From a virus, in IMG/VR virus record IMGVR_UViG_3300036715_000408, positions 1 through 37,432 of that record: a stretch of 37,432 nt of DNA; one strand, written 5' to 3'. The position numbers were made by a program, and so were the translations under genes. Below, piece by piece: positions 31,661 to 37,392 of the stretch. The notes under the pieces are model-generated. The model was not told the origin of the DNA. It was given only the letters and a program-made list of their open reading frames with translations, and ran no database searches. Each line of letters starts with the position of its first letter. Within the stretch, counting starts at the first letter, position 1.

Positions 31661-31870
31661 TCAGTCTCCATTTGCGTTTGGAGTCAATGCTGACTTTGCT
31701 ACGTCCAATGCGCGTCTTTCGACAACACCTTTCCAATCATCTATCGGTGCCCGCATCGCCTCCACAGAAATGCGCAGCGCTTCGCGAAGCGCTGCGTTTT
31801 TGGCTTCAAGGCGATTAATCATCACAGCGCATTCTCCGTGGATGTCTCCACCTGATTTTTCATCAAACAT
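31661..31870 (-). CDS. Small hypothetical cassette protein
   Basis: A 69-residue protein with HGECAVMINRLEAKNAALREALRISVEAMRAP, a leucine-rich coiled helix of the kind common in small phage early proteins. No family recognised. AGGAG RBS eight bases upstream of ATG 31870. It is the first gene of a two-gene cassette with 31395-31658; attC site 8 follows on its 5' side. Confidence 0.65.
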   Translation of the reverse strand: MFDEKSGGDIHGECAVMINRLEAKNAALREALRISVEAMRAPIDDWKGVVERRALDVAKSALTPNANGD

Positions 31871-31892
31871 TCCGTTTCTCCTGTGCTGTCAA

Positions 31893-31964
31893 GCCCAACA
31901 AGGCGCTAAAGTCTCGACATGGCGCGATAACCAAGCGCCAGTTGGCCTTAACTAAGCGTTATCC
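31893..31964 (+). other. attC-like site 8
   Basis: GCCCAAC (31893-31899) and GTTATCC (31958-31964), 72 bp; arms AAGGCGCTAAAG and GGCCTTAACTAAGC with an inner GGCGC/GCGCC stem. The right arm CCTTAACTAAGCGTTA is close to that of classical attC sites in plus orientation. It lies between recT (ending 32019) and the cassette block, so it bounds the block on the recT side. Confidence 0.75.
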
Positions 31965-32018
31965 GGCAGTTCATCGAATTCTTGGGCACCGTAGGTATTG
32001 CACGCGCGCGCTCATGGG

Positions 32019-33080
32019 TTATTCCATGTTCATCGGTTGACGTTCGCGTCTACCGCGCGGCGCTTGTTGCTGCTCTGCCTCAGCAATTTCTTGGGCGCGG
32101 ATCGCTGCGGCCTCTTCTTCCGTCGGTTGCCATTTGCCGGGCGGTACGACATTCGACGACTGCGATTCGATCTGGCGCAGCGCTTCGTCGTCATGGTCGA
32201 CGACTTGCGCCGGCGGCGCTTCATCTTCCATTGTCACGTCGAACGCGACTTCCTCAATCGGTGCGGCTTGCTTGATGGCATGGCCGTCAATGGCCCCAGC
32301 GAAGGCGAGCGATTCGATACTGATTGGCAGGTACTTGAACAACCGGCGCAGCACGGTCTTGCGCCCCATTTCGATGTAGTTGTCCGCCCAAGGCCCGGTG
32401 ATGATAGGCTTGCCTTCCTTATCCTTCCGAACTCGGTTTTTCTCAGCCGACTTGTCGCGGATTGCGTTCACTTCATCGATGCTCATGAACTCAAACGAAT
32501 AGCCGCCTCCGGTGAGCTTTGCGACTGCGTAGAAGCCGATGACGTTTCCGCGCGCGTTGAGTGATGGCTTGTGAACCAACTCTTCATCTAGGCCGTAGGC
32601 GAAGCGGAATTCATCGCGCTCACAGACTTCATGCGCCGCGATGCTGACGATCTGTCCAGAGCGACGTGCCAGGTCGAGCATGCCCTTGTATCCGATGATG
32701 ACCTGCACTTGTGTTTCTACCGTTACCCAATCGTTTCCGCGCTTCTCGCGCTTGTCGAATGGCAGCAGGTAGGCGTGGCCCAGTGGTGTATTCGGCTCAA
32801 GTCCGAGCTGGGCACAGGTCACGACCGCGCCAAGAAGTGATTGAACGCTGGCGCCGGACAGCTTCGGCGTGGTGCGCATGGCTCCGAAGGCCAATTTCAA
32901 CATTCGATCAGCATCAAAATGCTTTGGCAGCAGGGCGACGAGCGTGCCACGGTTGGCTTCGAAGAACTTCTTCACGGTGGCTGTTCCGACCTGCGATGCG
33001 GTTTGCTTGGCGACAGCGGCCATTTCCTGACCGGTCATGGTGGTTGCGACGGCGCGCAACTGGGATGCGGGTGCGTTCAT
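32019..33080 (-). CDS. recT: RecT-family single-strand annealing protein
   Basis: A 353-residue RecT-type annealing protein. Core segments are present: AFGAMRTTPKLSGASVQSLLGAVVTCAQLGLEP near residue 75, PFDKREKRGN ... VETQVQVIIGYKGMLDLARRSG near 115, and KEGKPIITGPWADNYIEMGRKTVLRRLFKYLPIS near 225. It pairs single strands for recombination with the YqaJ exonuclease encoded just upstream. GGAG RBS before ATG. It stands next to the attC-bounded gene block, so its annealing activity may matter for cassette exchange (inference). Confidence 0.93.
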   Translation of the reverse strand: MNAPASQLRAVATTMTGQEMAAVAKQTASQVGTATVKKFFEANRGTLVALLPKHFDADRMLKLAFGAMRTTPKLSGASVQSLLGAVVTCAQLGLEPNTPLGHAYLLPFDKREKRGNDWVTVETQVQVIIGYKGMLDLARRSGQIVSIAAHEVCERDEFRFAYGLDEELVHKPSLNARGNVIGFYAVAKLTGGGYSFEFMSIDEVNAIRDKSAEKNRVRKDKEGKPIITGPWADNYIEMGRKTVLRRLFKYLPISIESLAFAGAIDGHAIKQAAPIEEVAFDVTMEDEAPPAQVVDHDDEALRQIESQSSNVVPPGKWQPTEEEAAAIRAQEIAEAEQQQAPRGRRERQPMNME

Positions 33081-33103
33081 GGTTTCTCCAGTGGGGGTGA
33101 GAG

Positions 33104-34051
33104 TTATTTCAGAAGCAGCGGCCGGGCTCCGGCCGTTGTTGTGGTGTGAGCTGCGATGACGTCAGCGGGTGCATTGAGCGAGGCGGCGACAGACTTCCAG
33201 TCGGTCTTGACGGAATCCTTGTTGTTCTTCCAGGTCGCAATCGGCTTTCCGTCGTAACCAAGCAGCACGGCGGCTTCGCCCATGCGGGCCTTGATCCTGG
33301 TGGCGAGCAGTTCGATTTGCGCTTCCACAGCCTTTGCAGTCGCCTTCAGGTTTTTCAGGTCGTCGCACAGCGCAATAAGATCTGAATCGGCCTCGATTGC
33401 TGTGCCGCCGTCGCGCTGATACAGCCACTTCACGTCATCGGCAGTTTCGGGGTCTGGCGGGTCCATGTTCTGGATGCGTTGCCAGAACGCGATTTCTTTG
33501 GCGCGGATGGCTGCGATTGTTTCCTCGTCGCGATCCATCCATCGAATCATCGGGCGATCGTCGAAACCGGTGACGGCGGCAAACACCACGCGCTGGCGCG
33601 GTTTGATCATCAGACCGTGCATTCCCTGTGCTGCGTAATAGATCGGTATGTCTTCGGCGTCGTACACTCCCCAGCCGGCAGCGGCGAAGCGGTTGGCGGT
33701 CTTAATTTCCGCGTTCACTTCCACGCAGTCGATCAGCAGCTCTGCATCCAGTTCACAGGCCAGGAATGGCAGTTCTGGATCGGTGTAACGCCGGTTGGTT
33801 GCCATGACTTCGACCGAATGGCCGCGCTCTTGCAGTTCGTCGACCAGCATTTCCAGCACGATCGGTTCCCACCGATGGCCGCGATCCAGGATGCGCTGCT
33901 TTGACGGGGTGATTTCCTCGACGTAGGCACCGATCTTCTGTTGGTACAACTGGAAAGGCGATTTCCATGGCGATATGCCCAGGATTGCGCCAACGTCGCT
34001 TCCGCCTATGAACTTTGTGCGGTCGTGTGTGATGATTTCTGGTGCGTTCAT
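33104..34051 (-). CDS. YqaJ-like viral recombinase (exonuclease)
   Basis: A 315-residue YqaJ-type exonuclease, partner of RecT. Motifs: FIGGSDVGAILGISPW near residue 14, RGHRWEPIVLEML near 57, and the catalytic ELDAELLIDCVEVNAEIKTAN near 99-119 (Asp, Glu, Lys of the restriction-like fold). It resects double-strand ends to give the 3' tails annealed by RecT. Its start overlaps the upstream gene's stop (ATGA). Confidence 0.92.
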   Translation of the reverse strand: MNAPEIITHDRTKFIGGSDVGAILGISPWKSPFQLYQQKIGAYVEEITPSKQRILDRGHRWEPIVLEMLVDELQERGHSVEVMATNRRYTDPELPFLACELDAELLIDCVEVNAEIKTANRFAAAGWGVYDAEDIPIYYAAQGMHGLMIKPRQRVVFAAVTGFDDRPMIRWMDRDEETIAAIRAKEIAFWQRIQNMDPPDPETADDVKWLYQRDGGTAIEADSDLIALCDDLKNLKATAKAVEAQIELLATRIKARMGEAAVLLGYDGKPIATWKNNKDSVKTDWKSVAASLNAPADVIAAHTTTTAGARPLLLK

Positions 34052-34233
34052 GATTGATCATCAATTCCATATTTGAATTGAATGTCCGCGATGATCTTAT
34101 GGACGGTTGATTGCGCGGACTTGTGTGCAGATGTGTAGCGTCGGTCTAATGCCAGACGGCAGGATTCTTTCCCGGCGGCGATCAACTTCGACAGTTCTGG
34201 CTCCGGGATTGGGCGGGGGATGCGGACTGTCAT
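34048..34233 (-). CDS. Small hypothetical protein
   Basis: A 61-residue basic protein, MTVRIPRPIPEPELSKLIAAGK, then helical. No family recognised. It overlaps the exonuclease start by four bases and the small membrane gene 34230-34337 by four bases, so it is part of the leftward early operon. Confidence 0.7.
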   Translation of the reverse strand: MTVRIPRPIPEPELSKLIAAGKESCRLALDRRYTSAHKSAQSTVHKIIADIQFKYGIDDQS

Positions 34234-34337
34234 AGCGCCCCCTGCTCGATCAGAGAGCCAAAAATCAGGAAGCCATAAAGCAACGCCAGCAACGCAAGCA
34301 TTGCTACCAGGTCCGTGAGGTAGTCGCGCATTTTCAT
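34230..34337 (-). CDS. Tiny membrane protein
   Basis: A 35-residue protein with one strong hydrophobic segment (about 11-28, VAMLALLALLYGFLIFG). The ATG at 34337 overlaps the stop of the upstream gene and has GGAGG six bases before it; its stop overlaps the next ATG. The overlap chain and RBS make it a real small gene despite its length. Function unknown. Confidence 0.75.
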   Translation of the reverse strand: MKMRDYLTDLVAMLALLALLYGFLIFGSLIEQGAL

Positions 34338-34501
34338 CTTCTGTCCTCCCATCTCTGGAGGAATGCCTTCACGTCGATCATGTCGCCGACCGGCTCATCC
34401 TCGTTGGTTTCCTCGATCTTATTCATGCGGCTGATGCACCAGACCAGTGCGATCAGCAGCGCGGCGGCAACCGCCAGAGCAATGAGTATTCTGGCGCTCA
34501 T
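34334..34501 (-). CDS. Small membrane protein
   Basis: A 55-residue protein starting MSARILIALAVAAALLIALVWC, one N-terminal membrane segment and a polar acidic tail (NKIEETNEDEPVGDMI). No family recognised. ATG overlaps the previous stop (ATGA). It has one Cys in the membrane segment. Confidence 0.7.
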   Translation of the reverse strand: MSARILIALAVAAALLIALVWCISRMNKIEETNEDEPVGDMIDVKAFLQRWEDRR

Positions 34502-34839
34502 GCCGCCTCCGTCAATGTATGGGTGGCGACCTGCACCGCGCACGCTTTGACCATGCGAATTACCGCATTACCGACCAGGACAGCCGCGTCGCGCTCAGTA
34601 ACCCGAGTGGCAAGAATATCCTGGCCGATTTGGGCCAGCGCGAACGCGGCGATGTGCACGATGCTTCCGCGCTCATCAATGAGCAGCTCATAGCCATCCG
34701 CCGATTCTTCGGCCTTCGATTTCACAGCCCATTCGGCCAGCAGCGCATCAGCCTGCGCTGAGATTTCTGCCTGAAGCCTCTCGTGGTCGATGGCGGCAGC
34801 TTCATATGGCGACTCAAGAAACTTGTCGTGTGCGTTCAC
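34498..34839 (-). CDS. Hypothetical early protein
   Basis: A 113-residue acidic helical protein; GTG start (34839) with GGAG eight bases upstream. It contains LLIDERGSIVHIAAFALAQIGQ and ends with a hydrophobic helix. No family recognised. First gene behind the leftward promoter at 34872-34900, so it heads the operon of small genes, exonuclease and recT. Confidence 0.72.
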   Translation of the reverse strand: MNAHDKFLESPYEAAAIDHERLQAEISAQADALLAEWAVKSKAEESADGYELLIDERGSIVHIAAFALAQIGQDILATRVTERDAAVLVGNAVIRMVKACAVQVATHTLTEAA

Positions 34840-34871
34840 TTCGTTCTCCGGTTGTTGATGGGGTGAACCAA

Positions 34872-34900
34872 AGATTAGACGAGCGCTAACATCGAGTCAA
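34872..34900 (-). promoter_or_regulatory. Strong leftward early promoter
   Basis: On the minus strand TTGACT (34895-34900), 17-bp spacer, TAATCT (34872-34877). It lies about 33 bases before the GTG of gene 34498-34839 and would drive the YqaJ/RecT operon and the cassette block. Confidence 0.78.
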
Positions 34901-34980
34901 TAGCATTTTGTAAATTTATTTTCCGACAGCGTTACCGGGCCATCGAACCTTGCAGATGGTGGCATTGAATGCGCCGCGCC

Positions 34981-35040
34981 CTAACGCCCCAGATTCAGTC
35001 CAGCCCGGCCGGATTTATGACCGGGATCGCGCCAGCAACA
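34981..35040 (-). other. attC-like element, degenerate
   Basis: On the minus strand this 60-bp stretch (CGCGATCCCGGTCATAAAT ... CTGAATCTGGGGCGTTAGG) is similar to the element at 30199-30257, but inverted. It covers the last 14 codons and stop of gene 34995-35432. Only the GTTAGGG box is clear; no left box is visible. Next to it is an imperfect inverted repeat CGTTA...TAACG (34930-34986). Confidence 0.5.
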
Positions 35041-35432
35041 TGAGAAGCAGCGCGCCTAATACCCAAGGACAAATCACCGTCGCCAAACTGGCGTAGGGTG
35101 TCGGCGCTTGCGTCGTCGATGCTGATGTTCCGGCGCTTGAGGCCGGTGGCGCCATCACTCGATTTTTTGCCCTGACCACGGCCTGGGCCGCCACGACCGG
35201 CGCGGACTTCGGCCAGTGCGGCCGCAACCTTGCTTTGTGGCAAGGTTCGCACCGCTCCGGCGTTGACTTGGATAAAGATGCCGGTAGCATCGATCCGCAC
35301 CAGCGCACCTGTGTCTCCGTGGCTGCTGGTTATGGTGCCGAGCGCCCGGCTACCCGACGGGATGGTGCTGGTGTACAGCCGCCACGCGCCGCCAAGGGCG
35401 ACGGTGAGGCGGCCACGATTTTGGTGAGTCAT
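34995..35432 (-). CDS. Hypothetical protein with RHH-like C-terminus
   Basis: A 145-residue protein. The N-terminal half is beta-type (LGGAWRLYTSTIPSGSRALGTI, IDATGIFIQVNAGAVRTLP); the C-terminal half RRNISIDDASADTLRQFGDGDLSLGIRRAA resembles the strand-helix-helix of small regulators. GGAG eight bases before ATG. The last codons lie in an attC-like element. A DNA-binding function is likely but not certain. Confidence 0.65.
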   Translation of the reverse strand: MTHQNRGRLTVALGGAWRLYTSTIPSGSRALGTITSSHGDTGALVRIDATGIFIQVNAGAVRTLPQSKVAAALAEVRAGRGGPGRGQGKKSSDGATGLKRRNISIDDASADTLRQFGDGDLSLGIRRAASHVAGAIPVINPAGLD

Positions 35433-35444
35433 GGCCGCTGCTCC

Positions 35445-35672
35445 TTACCAGATTTGCTCAAGTACGCCGCTGGCGGACTGGCGGAAGGAAACTCCGCCAT
35501 ACGACTTTATTTCTGCCGCCTTTATGGCGCGAGTGGATCGCTTGGTGCTGGTGGAAACGAACTCATCGCGGGCAGCTTTGGATGGGAATTCGATCGCGAA
35601 CCAGGTGTTGAAGAAGCCAACATCGGTTTCAGTGCCGTAGTGGTTATCTGCTGCGTAGAAGGATTTGGTCAT
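35445..35672 (-). CDS. Small hypothetical early protein
   Basis: A 75-residue protein starting MTKSFYAADNHYGTETDVGFF, alternating strands and a basic helix (STSTKRSTRAIKAAEIKS). No family recognised. AAGGAG RBS six bases upstream. Second gene after the promoter at 35989-36016. Confidence 0.7.
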   Translation of the reverse strand: MTKSFYAADNHYGTETDVGFFNTWFAIEFPSKAARDEFVSTSTKRSTRAIKAAEIKSYGGVSFRQSASGVLEQIW

Positions 35673-35699
35673 TTTAAGCTCCTTACCCCTGATCAGATG

Positions 35700-35924
35700 T
35701 TAGGAATTTTTGATGATGGCGAAATACGCTGTGCTGAATGCGTGGCGCGGCTCAGCCACATCGTAGACGGAGAAGTCCCAATTTCCGCCGGAAAATGTGC
35801 TTTCGACTTCTGGCATATCAGCCCCGGCGCAAGAGAACTCGGCCCTGAGCGCGTCCATTGCTGTTTCGCCTTGCTGTTCAGATTCGATGCCGCTGCGATA
35901 GTCGATTTTGAAGGTCTTGGTCAT
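35700..35924 (-). CDS. Small hypothetical early protein
   Basis: A 74-residue protein starting MTKTFKIDYRSGIESEQQGETAMDALRAEF, similar in plan to the previous gene. No family recognised. I start it at ATG 35924 (GGAG upstream) because the promoter -10 lies at 35989; the longer frame to 36086 would begin upstream of the promoter. First gene of the leftward transcript. Confidence 0.65.
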   Translation of the reverse strand: MTKTFKIDYRSGIESEQQGETAMDALRAEFSCAGADMPEVESTFSGGNWDFSVYDVAEPRHAFSTAYFAIIKNS

Positions 35925-35988
35925 TTTCATCTCCAGCCCCTGTTGCCCCGAGGCGCGGTAGAGAAGCAATCTGCATCCCATGAGTTGA

Positions 35989-36016
35989 ATTATACACACA
36001 AAACAAAACAACACAA
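35989..36016 (-). promoter_or_regulatory. Leftward promoter of the divergent region
   Basis: On the minus strand TTGTGT (36011-36016), 16-bp spacer rich in T, TATAAT (35989-35994), a perfect -10. It faces away from the YdaS-type gene 36191-36427. Confidence 0.7.
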
Positions 36017-36128
36017 GAACTTTTTGTAATTTTTTCGCCCGTAGCAGCGTCGCCTCGAACCGGTGATGATGTCTCACTGGCCCCATAAGCCAAGGATGAA
36101 GATGGCAGAGAAAGACGAGGCATATGTC

Positions 36129-36157
36129 TTGACATCGGTATTAGCCAGAGGTTAGCC
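36129..36157 (+). promoter_or_regulatory. Rightward promoter/operator with direct repeat
   Basis: TTGACA (36129-36134) with a weak TTAGCC at -10 position, and a direct repeat TTAGCC at 36141-36146 and 36152-36157 (11-bp spacing, one DNA turn). The repeat is a candidate binding site for a YdaS/Cro-type regulator. Confidence 0.45.
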
Positions 36158-36190
36158 TGCACATATCAGGACTCATGATTTCTCAAAACT

Positions 36191-36427
36191 ATGAACCTAA
36201 AAGAATATCTCAGCACTACAGGCTCGTCGGTTGCTCTTGCCATAAAAATCGGCGTCACGCCAGTGATCATTAGCCAGTGGAAGACGGGCGTTCGCCCTGT
36301 ACCAATAAGGCGTTGCCTCGCAATCGAGCGCACCACCAACGGAGCGGTGACGCGGCGCGATCTGCGCCCGGACGACTGGGAAAGCATCTGGCCTGAACTG
36401 GCTGAGAAGGTGGCGGCTAACGCCTGA
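36191..36427 (+). CDS. YdaS/Cro-like HTH regulator (copy 1)
   Basis: A 78-residue YdaS-family protein: N-terminal MNLKEYLSTTGSSVALAIKI, HTH of the type IGVTPVIISQWKTG, then CLAIERTTNGAVTRRDLRPDD shared with the copy at 2302-2541. The HTH differs from that copy. It is the first rightward gene, divergent from the leftward promoter at 35989, so it has the cro place. The stop codon is followed by attC-like site 9. No good Shine-Dalgarno. Confidence 0.85.
   Translation: MNLKEYLSTTGSSVALAIKIGVTPVIISQWKTGVRPVPIRRCLAIERTTNGAVTRRDLRPDDWESIWPELAEKVAANA
36314..36375 (+). repeat. 62-bp exact repeat of YdaS-type genes (copy B)
   Basis: Identical to 2434-2495, in the same reading frame of the other YdaS-type gene. 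Confidence 0.95.
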
Positions 36428-36479
36428 ATTCAGGGTGAGGGCTGCTTTTCGCCCGTCCAGCTTGAATGCAATGTTTTGC
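36415..36479 (-). other. attC-like site 9
   Basis: GGCTAAC (36415-36421) and GTTTTGC (36473-36479), 65 bp, boxes imperfectly complementary. Left arm CGCCTGAATTCAGGG, right arm CCAGCTTGAATGC, loop stem GGGC/GCCC. The 16-mer TAACGCCTGAATTCAG is inverted relative to site 7. Extra bases on the right suggest minus polarity. It overlaps the last codons of the YdaS-type gene. Confidence 0.65.
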
Positions 36480-36491
36480 ATGGAGAACAGG

Positions 36492-36755
36492 ATGAAACTG
36501 GAAATTGAGATTACCGAAGAAGAAATTAAGCGCGCGGTTGAGCGTAAGGTAAGAGCTGCAATTGTCGACCAGACAAACCAGTGGAATACCGACCAATTTA
36601 TCAAGGAGCGCGTAAAGGCACACTGGTGCTCCGCGATTGACGCGCTTGTGCTTGAAGTATTGAACGACAGCAAGTCGCTGCGCGAAAAGGTTGCTGCTGA
36701 ATTTGAAAAGAAGCTGCGGGCACAATTGTCTTCGGCGATCAAGAATGCCGCCTAA
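36492..36755 (+). CDS. Small hypothetical cassette protein
   Basis: An 87-residue, highly charged helical protein (MKLEIEITEEEIKRAVERKVRAAIVDQ). Coiled-coil likely; no family recognised. ATG 36492 has GGAG six bases upstream. The stop TAA lies in the GCCTAAC box of attC site 10, and attC site 9 is upstream, so gene plus attC make one cassette. Confidence 0.72.
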   Translation: MKLEIEITEEEIKRAVERKVRAAIVDQTNQWNTDQFIKERVKAHWCSAIDALVLEVLNDSKSLREKVAAEFEKKLRAQLSSAIKNAA

Positions 36756-36809
36756 CGATTGAATTAAGGGGCGCGCTTTAGCGCGTCCCGCTTGAATTAG
36801 GTGTTAGGC
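36750..36809 (-). other. attC-like site 10
   Basis: GCCTAAC (36750-36756) and GTTAGGC (36803-36809), perfect complementary boxes, 60 bp. Arms AATTAAGGGGCGCG and CGCGTCCCGCTTGAATT pair with extra bases on the right; loop CTTTAG. A textbook attC layout. Asymmetry implies minus polarity while the gene runs plus. Confidence 0.85.
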
Positions 36810-37205
36810 ATGCCCTACATCCACGAAGACTTAACGCTCGACACTTACAGCGGCGAGATCACCAAGTGTGACCGCTGCGGGAAGATTGAGAAAACAATGG
36901 AAGCCACGCTAGATATTGTGAGCTATTGGCACCATGTTTTTTTCAAGAGACATAAGCCTGAATTTGGTGTTTTTTGCTACGAGTGCGCAAAAGCGGTGAC
37001 ACCGCTGGTGTACCAGTTGCGAGATGTTGATGAACTGACCATGTACGTAAACAAACTTGAAAGGGCAATAAATGAAAGCAGGAAAAATCGAAACCACCGG
37101 ACAACTGCGCACGATGCTGGCGAATGCGGCAAAGGGTGTGCTCAACGGAGATTTGGACATCGACCGGGCGATTGCTTTGCACAAGCTGGCGAAGAACATT
37201 TCTGA
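36810..37205 (+). CDS. Cassette protein with zinc-ribbon-like cysteines
   Basis: A 131-residue protein starting MPYIHEDLTLDTYSGEITKCDRCGKIE, with CDRC and later CYEC pairs, suggesting a zinc ribbon in residues 18-62. The C-terminal 44 residues overlap the next gene (37072) in another frame and look unlike protein; a one-base indel near 37070 would give the usual ATGA overlap. The true end may be near 37074. Start ATG is directly after attC site 10. Confidence 0.55.
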   Translation: MPYIHEDLTLDTYSGEITKCDRCGKIEKTMEATLDIVSYWHHVFFKRHKPEFGVFCYECAKAVTPLVYQLRDVDELTMYVNKLERAINESRKNRNHRTTAHDAGECGKGCAQRRFGHRPGDCFAQAGEEHF

Positions 37206-37308
37206 TTCCCTCTACTCTGAGACGAAGATTGCGATGTTCAGCAATGAGATCGGCAAAGACATTCCTGCGATGGGCGAGCTGCGCATCGGTGACGGAAGCG
37301 ATGCCTAA
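37072..37308 (+). CDS. Small hypothetical cassette protein
   Basis: A 78-residue protein starting MKAGKIETTGQLRTMLANAAKGVLNGDLDIDRAIALHKLAKNI, a pattern common in small proteobacterial phage proteins. Function unknown. Its stop TAA is in attC site 2 (second copy). It overlaps the preceding frame. In the circular phage it is followed by gene 1907-2074. Confidence 0.75.
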   Translation: MKAGKIETTGQLRTMLANAAKGVLNGDLDIDRAIALHKLAKNISDSLYSETKIAMFSNEIGKDIPAMGELRIGDGSDA

Positions 37309-37392
37309 CGCTTTGGTAAGGGGCGCGAGTGATGAACCAACTACGAAGTGAAGTGGCATGTTCGAGCGTCCCGCTTGACCTAAATGTTGGGC
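37303..37392 (-). other. attC-like site 2 (second copy)
   Basis: GCCTAAC (37303-37309) and GTTGGGC (37386-37392), 90 bp, identical to 1806-1892 from base 37306. The outer box here is GCCTAAC where copy 1 has TCATAAC. This is the junction that closes the phage circle. Confidence 0.8.

Noticed and set aside
31971-32015. 14-codon frame between recT and attC site 8
   Set aside because: Too short to support; a possible leftover end of a lost cassette gene (frame reading EFDELPDNA) but not demonstrable.
31998-32564. 188-residue plus-strand frame opposite recT
   Set aside because: Antisense to the well-supported recT; no RBS and odd composition.
34930-34986. CGTTA...TAACG inverted repeat as a full attC
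   Set aside because: The boxes are in the wrong order (GTTA outside left, TAAC outside right) and the interior does not pair; kept only as part of the degenerate element.
35235-36029. 264-residue plus-strand frame over the leftward early genes
   Set aside because: Opposite to three small genes with good RBSs and downstream of no promoter; runs through the promoter region.
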